From positions 16,544,193-16,608,192 of the forward strand of contig NC_051088.1 of the NCBI RefSeq assembly GCF_901709675.1: a stretch of 64,000 nt of DNA, read 5' to 3'. The stretch is from Syngnathus acus (taxonomy: Eukaryota > Chordata > Actinopteri > Syngnathiformes > Syngnathidae). A model generated the notes under the pieces. The model was not told the DNA's origin, did no database searches, and worked only from the letters and a program-made list of their open reading frames with translations. A program made the translations under genes and the position numbers. This document shows, piece by piece, positions 25,201 through 36,999 of the stretch (position 1 is the first letter of the stretch; every line of letters begins with the position of its first letter).

Positions 25201-26690
25201 GGAGGTCAGTACGGATAGTCAGCAGGGACAAATCACAAACGCCGACCAAAGCGGCAAAATCAAATCCACTTTTTGAGGGCGTTTAAAACTTCCTCATGTA
25301 ATGTCACCATTTCTCTGAAGAAATTAGCATTCACAGAGTAAAATATATTGCCTGAGATATTAAGTACAGATGTTGTAAAAAAAAAAAAATCTAGAATTTT
25401 TCTTCCAATTTTTCTAGATTTTGAATAGCTCTAATTGCTTTTCTCTGGTATTTCCTCCTTGATAACCAAGTGCTGTGCACAAATAATCCCTCATTTACAT
25501 GTGTGCAACTGAGGCCAGTAAAAGAAAATGTCATGACCTTGCTGATTGCATTAGAAAGAAATGGGTGGCATGTTTGGGTCTGGTGAGACCGTCTGTTAAA
25601 ATGGTACGACAGTAATTGAGTAGCCCGTTTCGACAGCAGCTTAGTAAATCCTCTTTGCTTTCATCATACCGAACCAATCTTTCGCCTTTTACTAAAGATT
25701 TCCGTGGAGAAGAAGTTGCAGAGGCTATGAAAATTTTTGATGCTCAGCATGAGCAGAGCTTTCCACTCTGTAGAAAGAAATTGATCATCTTGAAATCTCA
25801 CAGTGTGACTTTAATGGGTCGCTTGACAATGAAAGTTGACCTTAGTTCAGAGGAATTTAACCTCATATCTATTTGGATTGAGAGCTATTAAATTAATTGG
25901 CTGATGCACAGCATCATGCAAGTTTTGTATCTACTTGCAAACTTGCAAGGCATTTTATTTGCAGGAAAAATCCCGGATCTTCCAATTGCCCAGCACGCCA
26001 TTGCCGTCGCTGTCCGTCTTCTATGGCTGTCATCACTTTCACTGGTATTCTTCAGTGAGACAGAGCTTTAAACAGGCCGCCCCTACCCTCCCCCCAAAAG
26101 AAAGAAAGAGAAAACAAAATTATGACATTTGTGGTGTTGATCTTTTTAAGATGCTCAAAGAAACCTTGATTTGTTGACATGCTGTATGATGCCACGCTAG
26201 ATGACAACAAGCAGCATTAAAAGCATTTCATTTTGAATATTCTTGGAGATAGCTTCAATAGAAACATAGCATTTATAATGGGAAAAGTTCTACTGAAATA
26301 TTCTGTGCATTCCTCAACAGGAAACATGTGTGCATGCAGGTAAGCTATCCTTAAAATTGTTGGGTTAAAAATTGGACCTACCCAGGGTTGTTTTGCAAAA
26401 TATACAAAAATATATTTTTGGGGGTTGGTTTGTGCAACATCTGGGTCGGTCCAATTTATTTTTTATTTTTGACCCAGCGGAGTGTACTTGCGTCGTCTTC
26501 ACCGTCCGATGGCTCATTTGCATATTGATCTGCGTCGCTGATTCCCAGGCTGGAGGTGGAACGACGTTATGCGACACTCCCCATGTGCGCAAAATGCTCT
26601 CAATGTTTTTTTCTCATGCAGTGTCACACTTTCACATAAAATTGACTGACTTGCAGGTTTGTGAAACATTGACAAGCTTGCTGCATTCAA
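25201..26690. other. rbsn-trh intergenic region, no gene seen
   Basis: AT-rich DNA. Frames such as 25,616-25,891 have no recognisable domain and no convincing splice context. TTTATT at 26,695-26,700 reads AATAAA on the minus strand and may be the trh poly(A) signal. Confidence 0.45.
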
Positions 26691-27170
26691 CGTGTTTATT
26701 GTTTTAACAGAACATTGGTAAATATCGAATTCAACTTAAAACACGCATACGTGGACATTGCAGGTCAAATAAACTCGGACAAATTATATTTGCGTTATAT
26801 TTCATATTACTCACGTGACAGAAAATCAATAACGATTAGCAAAGGCTTGTCCTTGGCATAAATTTCAATGTGGTCACTATCGTCAATTTGGACCAATTAC
26901 GTTGGCACAGTGCTAATATTTGCTGTCCATTTAATTGATGGTGGCAGCAACACCAAACGAATAATCACGCATCCACCACTGGCTCCTCAATTTATAGTTC
27001 GTACAATTACGCAACATGATGACTACAGTACATTAAATAAATACATTCAATGTGTACGTCAAAAACAACCAGAAGAAGAAAAGTGGTAGATTTTTAGTAC
27101 ATTTTAATTGTTAGTTTGTAGGTCTACACAATGTTTAATTGACAATACAGCATATGGAACTATAACGAAT

Positions 27171-28246
27171 CTACTGTCCATCCTCGGGAGCAAACCTTTT
27201 GCCTGGGTGTTGTCTCTTCTCCTCGGCATGTTTCATATCGCTGATGTCGTCTAAAAAGTCGAGCAACAGGTTGGCCTTGGCACATCTCACAGAGTCCGAG
27301 AGGTCTTCACAAGGACTGATCGTGGCCAATCCTGGATGATCCAAAAAGCGTTTGCCGGGATGCTGGCGCCTGTGCAACTCCGGGAGGTGAACCTCCTCCT
27401 CGGCGTCGTCATCCTCCTCGTCCGGCTGCCGCTTGCCGGGATGCTGCCGCCGGCTCCTCGGGATCACCACGTAGCGCTTGCCCGGGTGCTGCCGTTTGGA
27501 AAGTTCACCTTGGACGACTATCACGGGAGCGTCCGAAAGGCGGCCATGAGTCGTGAAGCGCTTTCCGGGGTGCTGTCTCCTTTCAACATCCGAATACTCT
27601 TCATCACCAACGTCAGCCTCTTCGTCCACATCCTCGCTGTACCTCTTGCCCGGATGTTGCCGCTTTGTGAGCCACGCTGGCTGAGAGGAGAGACCACCTG
27701 GAGGAGGAAAATTGGAGTCACTTTTCGGTCTAGCTGGGTCGTGCGTAATTGCGCGTTTTGTGCGTAATTTACCTTTTAACAGGGGAGACTGTCATTTAAA
27801 GGTTGCAAGATAAATCGCTTACAATTTGATGACATGTTCAAAGATGTATGATATCAGATTAATACTTTTATGCTGTTCAAAACAATATAACTGTGGATGG
27901 AAGACAAGTATAATATTCTCTTTTCCGTCAGCACCAATTATTATTAGAATTGGATCCACATTTATAGCTAGGTTAATCATATTTTTATATTTCTTAAGCA
28001 TATTCCACTTTAATATTTCTATTCTATTCTATTGTGTTTTATGGTTAGCTCACCGTTATTGTCGTCTTCTGCTTGCATCTTTCTCAGGATGGAACGCAGC
28101 AGGAGGCTCTCAGCTCTGTGTAGGAGGAGGTCGTCCATGGTCCTCGGGTCCGGGTCCTCCTCGGCAGAGATGCTCTGTGCTCTGCACGCCATCATCAAGT
28201 TGCAGATCAGGAAGGAAGTCAGGAAGAACAGGCATGTCGACTTCAT
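27171..28246 (-). CDS. trh: pro-thyrotropin-releasing hormone
   Basis: Secreted precursor of TRH (pGlu-His-Pro-NH2), a hypothalamic neuropeptide. Coding exons 28246-28054 and 27697-27171 give 239 residues. A signal peptide is evident (MKSTCLFFLTSFLICNLMMA, cleavage likely near CRA|QS). Exon 2 contains six QHPG units, each flanked by KR or RR before and KR after, the exact context for prohormone convertase cleavage, carboxypeptidase trimming, amidation from Gly and glutaminyl cyclisation. Acidic linkers separate the units, and the last unit is near the C-terminus (EEKRQHPGKRFAPEDGQ). The gene has a TATA box and a non-coding first exon upstream. Its neighbour tmcc1 matches human 3q22 synteny. 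Confidence 0.98.
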
Positions 28247-28263
28247 GGTGTCTCACTTGGATG

Positions 28264-28490
28264 CCTGTTACTGCATAGTCGAGGCAAGATAGCAAGTTGT
28301 TCAAAGATCTTCCACTGGGAATATAAAAAAATGTTTTTGTCCAGAAATAGGATATTACCTGTTGGGGAAACGGAAGCTCACCTGACTTCACCTCAGTGCC
28401 TTTGAAGTGGTCAGTTGCAAAGGTGGATGATGCTTGCTGGCAGCTTCCAACAGTGGTGCTCGCTGAGCCGTATATGGCCAACTTTGAGTG
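28264..28490 (-). other. trh 5' non-coding exon and first intron
   Basis: A non-coding exon runs from about 28,490 to the donor CAG|GTGAG at 28,381/28,382; the next exon starts after AACAG at about 28,264, 18 nt before the ATG. This three-exon plan with an untranslated first exon is the one known for vertebrate TRH genes. Confidence 0.55.
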
Positions 28491-28511
28491 AGCACGCAAC
28501 ATTGCGCTCGT

Positions 28512-28545
28512 GCTTTATACCGGATGCTCTCTGTCCACGTCACAC
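28512..28545 (-). promoter_or_regulatory. trh core promoter: TATA box and CRE-like site
   Basis: On the minus strand TGACGTGG (28,542-28,535) lies about 14 bp upstream of GGTATAAAGC (28,521-28,512). The predicted transcription start is about 28,490. TRH promoters in mammals are TATA-driven and CREB-responsive, so the layout is credible. Confidence 0.6.
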
Positions 28546-30991
28546 TCACGCTCGAGTCTTCTTTTGGTCCCGTTGGTCCCCGTTGATGTCATCAAGCCGT
28601 GCGCAAGTGTGTGTCCTTAAGGGGGCATCGACGAATGGAGCCATTGAAAATTCAGGCAGTCAAACGGGGCATAATGCAAATAGCAGCAGAAGACTGTGTT
28701 CAGCTTGATGCGGTGTTCACTCAAATATGTGCAAATTAGGAATTATGTGTCAGTATCAGGGGGTGGTGGGATTATGAGGCACTGAAATGCCATGGATAGA
28801 ATGCCCAGAGTGTTGGTTGATTGTGCCGCCTAATCCTTCTCTCCTCTTCCAACCGGGCTCTGAGTTGGAACAGACTTTCTTCCAATGATATAAAGTACGG
28901 AGGTGCTGTATGTAGAGAATACCTGTCAAAAACTAGTGGAGAGAAAAGAATACCACCTCTTCCGAGTTCCTTATCTTGGAGCGACACCAATTTCTGGCTT
29001 GGAACCTCACCTCACACCTCCTTTGTGGAGTTTGCATGTTCTCACCATGCCAGTATGGCCTTTTCGATCTTGGAAGTCAGATAAGCTTTTCAAATTTTTT
29101 TTATATACATTTCTGTATATACAAATACACAATCATGAGTGAAAGGTTGTCAAAAGTTTCCTGCAGAAATAAGACTTGTGACAGATGAACTCCATTGATA
29201 CGCTACACGGTCAAAGTCTCCGACGGTGACAGCAGAGGCTTGTACAAAGAGGGCAAACACACGGCAAGAAGACAGATGAGACAAGTGACACGGCAGCTAC
29301 GTCCTCCGTGCTGACAATGGCCTGCTGGTGGGATCACAGAAGCAGAGCTTGAGTGACACCATAAAGTCGCCGCAAAGTCAAAATAAAAGTGACTCACACT
29401 TTAACACGCTGCAGAGAGTGTTTACCAGCCTGAGAAACTGAAAGAAAAAAAACGAGCTCAATTTAAGACCTTCCTTTTTTACATCTTCGTCGGTGAGTGG
29501 GGAACGTGTAGTTCATCAAGCCCGTCAATCAAAAAGGATCATGGAATCAGAATCAGGAGTGATTCTCCATACAGATCATAAATAGCTAGTCACACTCTGC
29601 TTGTGAGAGACACAATCAAGGAAGTCTTTGATTCGAGCTCCTAATGGCCACCCTCTTAAGAGTTTAAAAAAGCCAAGTGGTGCATGGGCATGTCTCTTTG
29701 CCGCTTAAAAGGTGGCAGAGCACAAATTGATGCATGAAATAGAAAAGAACCACAGACAATGAACACATATTATGAGACGTTGGTGAATGTTTTTGCGACT
29801 GCTTGCACCCTTGAACGAACCCTGACGAAAAATCAACATTCAGGCCTAATCAGTGAGATAAGGGCTTAAGAGTTCTGAAGAAGGTTGGAGTCAAAACTGT
29901 CCGCTAGGTCAAAAATGCCTGAATAAAAAAAGAAACGTATCCAAAAATCAAGATGAAGCAAAAATGTGCCCACGATTGGTGAATAGTGTTAAAATATAAT
30001 ATTCAGATTGCTTTGTCATACTTGGAAAGACCATCTTGGCTCTCAGCGAGACCACAAAGGATTCCATCCATGGCAGGTGGTCGTACTCACAAGAAAACAA
30101 TCGTCGCCAGAAAACAATAGTGCTCATTCCTGTATCGGTGCTAATAACATTGGCAGACCTGAAAGCAAACAAAAAGCCTTTGCTCAAGACTATCGTTCTA
30201 CAGCTTTGTCTTTGGCAACATTTGTTATTCCCAAGCTGTCGACTTTCCATCTGGATTGAACTCGTATTGTATCACGGACGGTAGGATCCGATAAATCTTT
30301 ACTCTCCCGGGATGACCAAGCAGTCGTTTACAGTAAAGAGCAGCACTGACGGGCTCATCAGTCGCACCAATTGAATTGGCCACAAACAAGGATGAAGATT
30401 CAAAGTGTCTCTGCCATGTTTGGGGAATTTTGAAAGGGCACAGGGGGACAGTTTTTGTTGGCTTGACTTTTGTTTACCTCCAAAATGGAGAATTGAACAG
30501 AGCTTGAAGTTAGATAGATGAAAAAGCAGCTCATGAGGTCATTTTTCTTCAAAGCAAATAGCATAAAAATCAAACTAATGAATGACAATAAAATCAGATC
30601 AAGTCTGTTTGTTGTCTGCAAAACCTTCTGGTCAGAGTTCCATATTGTTGCTATTCATTTGCAAGCACTGGAATTCTTTGGCGTCAAGCATCCCATCATT
30701 TTGATTCTCATAATTATTCACTAATACATACATAGAAATGTTCCTACTCTGCATGCAAGGTGAATTTTCTTCCTACCACACAGAACATGTCTCAGTTACT
30801 TTCTCAAGGGCCATCTGCTTTAAAATTGCGAGAGATGGCTCCAAAACTTTCATAACTTTCTCACACATTTATGCCAGGTGTGCTTTTGTGGTGGGACTTG
30901 GCATTCATTATTTACCACATGAAATAATATATATTTTTTTTTATCACAGTCTTTTATAACACTGATTTCAAGCTAGAGCATAGTAGTAGTA

Positions 30992-31056
30992 GTGGATACA
31001 CACACACACGCACACACACACGCACACACACACACACACGCACACACACACACACA
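30992..31056. repeat. (CA)n microsatellite
   Basis: ACACACGC-interrupted CA dinucleotide array. Confidence 0.95.
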
Positions 31057-34000
31057 GCATGCTTCTCCCCATCTACGCATGATGCAATTATTTTCAAGTG
31101 GCCAAAGTTCAAATGTGACACTAAAAATAAATCATGCTTCTGTCCGAAAGAAAGGCTTCGGTATTGCCGCCTCCTTCATCATTTTTATTCTCCATTTCTG
31201 TGAATAAGGCTTTTGGCCCTAAGGACACGTGAATGGTTTTCTCCAGTTGATGTAATTTGACTTTCCTAGATAATAGCTTTGTGATTAGGTTCAGTCAAAA
31301 ACTAACACTCTGCTGCACACACCCAGCGAGATTGGTTCTCAGTCTATAGTCAAAACACTAATGGGCTTTTGGAGTGCAGAGTTGAGATGATGGCCGAGCT
31401 CCATCCTAAAAGTGGTTTGAACGAATCAATGAAATGGAAGAATTATAAGGAATCGCCAGATTTACATTTAGCTTGCCAGTTTCATTGCTCTGCAGCGTGC
31501 AATATGCCCACACCCGCAAATGGCTAAAGTGCTTTGGCTGCCGTGACTCTGGCTCCCTAGCCTTCCAAGCCTCCTGTCAGTCAGATGTCAATGAAGCGCC
31601 GCCCCGGCCTTCCTGCCCCCAGTGAGTGGAGGCACAACGGAGTCCGTGACAGGCAGAGTGACTCACCAGACCTTGGAGGATTCTTCACAACACTGGATAA
31701 AAATGCGACACCATGGACCGGCCGTCAGCACACGTAGAAAACGATTTACATTCACATTTAATCCGAGGGTGAATTTGAGGACTTGAGTTAACAAATTGAC
31801 CATGTTTATGAAACATGGAAGGAAACCCAAGCACTTGTTTTGGGACCAGATCTAACTTCTTGTGCTTCTTATGTGACTTTTTGACCAAATATGTGATCTG
31901 ATATGTTGAGTTAGTGTCACAATGGATGCTCAGGGCGTTGTCATGGTGACGCAGCCACATCAGTAACCGACTGAGACAACTTATAGATGCGCCGATTTAT
32001 TTTCTGGCACACCTTCAAGGTATAATTTGTGACATCAGTCCCGGAATTTATGACATACGTATATATCCCCTCGACTTTAGCTCGTGGCTAAGCTTGCTAA
32101 AAACTATCCACTGCATATGAAGGCAAGTGAATGAGTCATGATACTTCTGTCGGGTGCGGACACCTTTGATTTAGAAGAGAAGATATTATTTAAGATATAT
32201 TTTTCTCTCCTGTAAAACAGAATCATTAATCGAGGTTCGTTGTCAGATGCTTGTTTACTTGCATGCACTGTAACAGATACTTTAATTAACAGACTTTCCT
32301 GACAGTAGCCACATCCTAGGTATTACTTTACATGAAGTACAGGGCTCCGGTTAAAGGGCCAGAAAATGTCACGTTGTTTGGAGTCGGTCGGTCGGTCGGT
32401 CGGCCATCTGCAGGAGAGAATTGAAGAGTTAAAGGTAGGATGATTGCTTGTTATTCTGTGTGTGACGGCTGTGGACTGCGGCCTGTAATGGAGGGGAGAG
32501 CGCATCAGGCACACTCGACATGGAGGTGGCGGGAACTTGCTGAAGAACTCCACTGAGTCCTCTCCGTCTGTAATCAGTCGAGTGAGAGGCCAGTCACATC
32601 TTCCTTCTTGCTCCATTGAAACAAGCCATCTTTTTTTTTTTTTACTTCCCTTTTCCTCTCATGGCACATTCTCATTTCGGGATTCAATGTTCAAAGCTTT
32701 TATTTTTTTAAAGTGGATTAATTGATGGTAGAAGTCATTTCTTTGTTTCTCACCATGAAGCTTTGCCTACTGTAAGGGGCTTGGAACTTGGGGGGGGCAA
32801 GCTCAAACACTGGGCACAAAATATTTGAGACTTAAATTACACACACGCACACACACACATTTGGATATGGTTACTCTTTCTGCCGTAAATGGACTAATTA
32901 TTGGGTGGCCTACACTGCTGTCAGTGGAAAAGGTCAGAGAAGGTTTTCATAGATTTGGATGTGTTTGTTTCAACAACACAGACACAACTTGCACATCTTC
33001 TGCCTTGGTCATGCCTTGTGCATGCATGCCTTGCATGTGCCACGAGAATTACATTCTAGCCTTCCAAATAAACTCATTAGATTATATCGTTATAGACTGC
33101 ACACACTTGTCAAAACACAAGCCTTTGTCTTGTTTTTTTTTTTTTTTCCGTACGCAAAGCCGTGAAGACAAATGGCATGACTAACAATTCGTTTTATGTT
33201 TTAGCACTGAGGTTGGTGGCAGTGTGTAAGTAAGGGTTGCTAGTTACTGTGAGGATTCTTTAAAAAGCTTTTAATTGCTCTCACCTTTAGGTCGTGAAAA
33301 AGCGCATCTGTCAGGGCACAAGAGCGGGATTTTAATAAGACTCAGGCAACCCAGCAGGAAGCGAGTGCATGTCATTGGCATAGCGTTGGCCGGCCACTTA
33401 CTGTATCTTCCTTCTTGCTGCTCATTTCCTTTCTCGGAGTGGCAAGTTTATGTTTGAAGCAAAACAAGCTTTCCGACAGTTGGACATTTGTTTTGGTTGT
33501 TTGTTACTTGTCAGACCAGCGGAGCCGAGCCAAAGGTTAATCTTCCGCCAAACTTTGTAAAACAAGAAGTCAATTCATTTGGCTGTTGAGCTGTCAACAT
33601 CAATTACGTGCGGCATCCGCTCAAAGAAAGTCTTGCACCTAATTGTAGCACCTTGGCAATAAAATGAATGCAACAGTGCTTGGAATCATCCATTCGGATT
33701 GACACTAAGGTTCATTATATTGGTTTTATGCCAGATGGCTGACTCTTGTTCCTCTGCAACTGCTCTCATTAAATTATATCCAATCAATACGGCTTGCTAC
33801 TGCGTGGAACTCCAACCTCACTTTGCAGCCAGTTCAAACCGGTTGGCAAGCACCAACTACAAAACACCAGAAATTGTAAAGGACATATCGTGGTTGAATC
33901 TACTGCAAGGTATAATGCCATTCAGGAATGATGTCTGTTGTTGTTTTGGTGGCGTGAAATGGCAAAACTGAAACATCAGGTCGTTTGTTGTCTAATCTCA

Positions 34001-35329
34001 CATGTTTATCCCATCGAAATATTTCAACGAGGATTTTTTTCATGCGACTCCCTCATATTGACATGAAATTTGACTTGTTGTTGGATTTACGCTGAGTCAG
34101 CAAGTATTGACATGACACTCTGCCACACTCTCTTGATTACTGGGCACCCAGGGAAGCTTCCAGCCTGAATGTCTAAGGCTTCGTCTTCACTGTACAATCT
34201 GTCGCCGAGTATTTTCAACGTATGCACACAGCACAGCAGCAGATGACATGACCTGTCATTATTTGTACCTTGTTCCATGTACAAAATGGGTGGTACCCTT
34301 TTAAGGAATAGTTGATTCAAATGCCTGAATCAACATCCTTTATTAAAAAAAATATATTTTGTAAAATATATTAAAAATCTATTATTTTGTCTCATGCTCT
34401 CAATTAGCATGCTGATCATTGCGAAGATGACCTTAGCAACACTTGAGCATTTCTTGCATGCTCAGACTCCAAAGGGAATGTGTTTATTTGACCTTTTCCG
34501 CATTTTTGGATGCAGCGCTGTCATATGATGCATACTTCACACCTTGGACTTATTATTGTTAAGAAGGAAAAGGCACCATATGACAGGAAAACAAAGTTTC
34601 ATGTTGCTAAGCGAGACAAAGATAGTTCTTGTTTCTGCGCATGTGAGAGAAGAGCGGGTCGACACGCTTTCCGAAGCAGGCCCAGTATCGGAGCCCCAAG
34701 CTGACAGAGGATCGATGGCTGCCCGCTCGCCTCCGCTTACGTCTTCCAAGCTCTTCATTAGCAGCCAGAAGGCTCTAATTGCTGAGGGCCACTGAGAGCC
34801 AGCATCCTCAGTGAAAGGGTCATCGGCATCAGCCCCTCACACTAATGCTTTCCATTATCTGTTGTGCCGGACAAAAACAGCCTGCCCGACCGGCGTTTGC
34901 ATTGCATTTCAGCGCTTGGCCATTTTTGGCTAACAGGTGAGGAGGTCTGATTGGCCCAGCAACATTTTGTGCAACACTTGTTGACAACTCACCGTTTCGG
35001 CACACGCTAAAGAGGTATTTTGTTGGGCTACGGGATATTTTGGGTGTGATTCTTCCAAAACAGATTTCTGCAAAAATACTGTCGTCACCAATCAGCACAG
35101 AGAGAGGTCTTCATTCGCTGATGACTTGTACTTGATCTAATTTCATCCCTTGATTAATATAATAGGACCTTTTAAATCAGTAATCAAACAGATTTTCAAT
35201 GTGGCAACAATAATTTGAAGGGTCAATTACAATCTATAACAGCCTAATCTGATTTCTACAGGAAGTGCAAACTGCCAAAGACCTGCAGGAGGCGGACAGC
35301 AAACTAAATGTCGAACACACAGGTGTCAA

Positions 35330-35675
35330 CCTCTAGGCATGAGGGCCAGATCTGGCCAACCACACAATACCCGCAATAGCAACTCATGTCTCAAAGTCCT
35401 TGACCCTTGCTGATATCTGTACCAAGGCTGAATTATCATATGAAATCAATGATTTTGAAATGTTGCATTTTTGTTACCCTTTTAGCAGTAACTTGAAGAA
35501 TAATTCAACACACCATTAGTTTTGATTTCTGGTTTCAAAACTGGTAAGCCATCAATTTGTTGTGTAATACGATGAGATTCCCAAACATTTATTCGGTTTC
35601 ACCGTCACAACTGCCCAATGAGGGAAGCCACAACTACAAATTGGCTCACAAGTGGCTCAAGAGTTTGACACCTAG
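35330..35675. mobile_element. older hAT-like MITE copy
   Basis: Begins CAGGTGTCAACCTCTAGGCA and ends GAGTTTGACACCT, matching the ends of the elements at 13.3 kb and 49.9 kb. The internal GAGGGCCAGATCTGGCCAAC and CATCAATTTGTTGTGTAAT also match the 49.9 kb copy. No clean target duplication remains, so this copy is older. Confidence 0.65.
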
Positions 35676-35872
35676 CTCTAGTCTAACTCCCTTTATTTTC
35701 CTCAACTGGAAACCAGCAGTAGGTGCTCGTGGCACTGTGCATTAAGGCTGCCATCTAGCGGTATATTTCGTGACTTACAGATAATTTGTAAAGGGAAAAA
35801 ATACCGTACCGAAGGTTGAAAGCTGAGCAGACGTTTCCAGACAGAACCAATCAAGTAAAGAGTGAACGTGAC

Positions 35873-35990
35873 GTCAAGTCAAATCAAGTCAAGTCAAGTC
35901 AAGTCAAGTCAAGTCAAGTCAAGTTTATTTATATAGCCCTAAATCACAGGCAAGTCTCAAAGGGCTTCACATGTACATAAAAATCTATAC
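35873..35990 (+). repeat. (AAGTC)n array joined to retroelement 3' tail
   Basis: About ten AAGTC pentamers (35,873-35,922) run into AGTTTATTTATATAGCCCT and then CAAAGGGCTTCACATGTAC, phrases common at the ends of fish retroelement copies. The family was not determined. Confidence 0.6.
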
Positions 35991-36374
35991 CTTTTCTTTT
36001 TAAATGAATGCTTCTAATGCTGCTTTTAATCGCTGTGTGTTGGTTATTTGAAACTGAGTTTAATGGTAAATTAAACAAAGTTGTCACTCTCGCATCACCA
36101 TTTTTAATATTGAGTGATGGACATTCGCGCTGAAGACTGACGTAGGTCACGAAGTCATAGCAAGTAAACAAATTTGATTTGCTGATTTATTTTGAGCCAA
36201 GCTGACTTGCAGTGAACGGCTACCAGGCTCACCAGACCCACCAGGCTTGCCAGGCTAACTTCAAACAATCATGACAGATCAAACATTTTAAATTTTTTAA
36301 GATCAATTGAAAAAAAAAATTGGGTGTGAACTTATCCATAGGGGCATTGATTAGTACGATGTTTTTTTTTGTTT

Positions 36375-36497
36375 GTTCTTTGGTGTCGTGAAAGGCACTA
36401 TATAAAGCTATTTATTATTATTATTATTATTATTATTAGTATCATTATTATTATTATTATTATTACCTATTATTATTATTATTATTATTATTATCTA
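36375..36497 (-). repeat. retroelement tail in inverse orientation with (ATT)n array
   Basis: GTGAAAGGCACTATATAAAG followed by a long interrupted ATT array (36,414-36,497). Read on the minus strand it resembles the TTTATATAG tail seen at 35.9 kb. Confidence 0.55.
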
Positions 36498-36559
36498 CTT
36501 GGCTGTAGTTAGAAAGCATTTGGGTTATTTTTGGGCCTTCGCCTGGGCTGCGAAGTCAT

Positions 36560-36745
36560 TGAAGTGAGACCTCGAACCGGCCGACTAAGGAATCGATCTC
36601 TGCTGATGTCGTGAAGGTTGACGTCAGTGGGCGGGGCGTAGTTAGTAGCTGACGGCGGACGCACGCACGCAAGCAATTCATGGGCACCCGGCACTAGCCA
36701 AGCGAATCCAGCTGCCGCGAGACACTTTGTGATTCACCTGCCATG
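36560..36745 (+). promoter_or_regulatory. GC-rich promoter and probable non-coding first exon of tmcc1
   Basis: A GC-rich island with a GGGCGGGGC Sp1-type box near 36,630 ends at a perfect donor, CTGCCAT|GTAAGT, at about 36,745. It contains no long open frame, so it is best read as an untranslated first exon of the long tmcc1 transcript. The link to tmcc1 is inferred from position and strand only. Confidence 0.4.
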
Positions 36746-36999
36746 TAAGTGTCAGCTTGGGCGTTGTTTTTGCTGAAATATGCGGGGTGGTGCGTTTTGT
36801 GCGCGGAAAGCAGCCGCAGATCGCTGCTGTTGCTGCTGTTCGCTCCCGTGAGCAATTCTGACTTATCGGGACTCGACATCCTAACGGGACTGTCAACCTG
36901 CTGACAGCGTCAAGACGCACGCGACGCGCTTTCTGTCCGTTTGCACGACTGACACGCTGTTTGCTTTCTGGTTGACCTTTTTTTTACGCGTGGAGCTGT

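Larger units (their letters stand above)
28550..36555. other. trh-tmcc1 intergenic region, no gene seen
   Basis: About 8 kb without recognisable coding sequence. It carries a (CA)n array at about 31 kb, a (CGGT)5 array near 32,386-32,404, a hAT-like MITE relic at 35.3-35.7 kb and retroelement tail fragments at 35.9-36.5 kb. Conserved non-coding elements may be present but cannot be judged without alignment. Confidence 0.5.
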
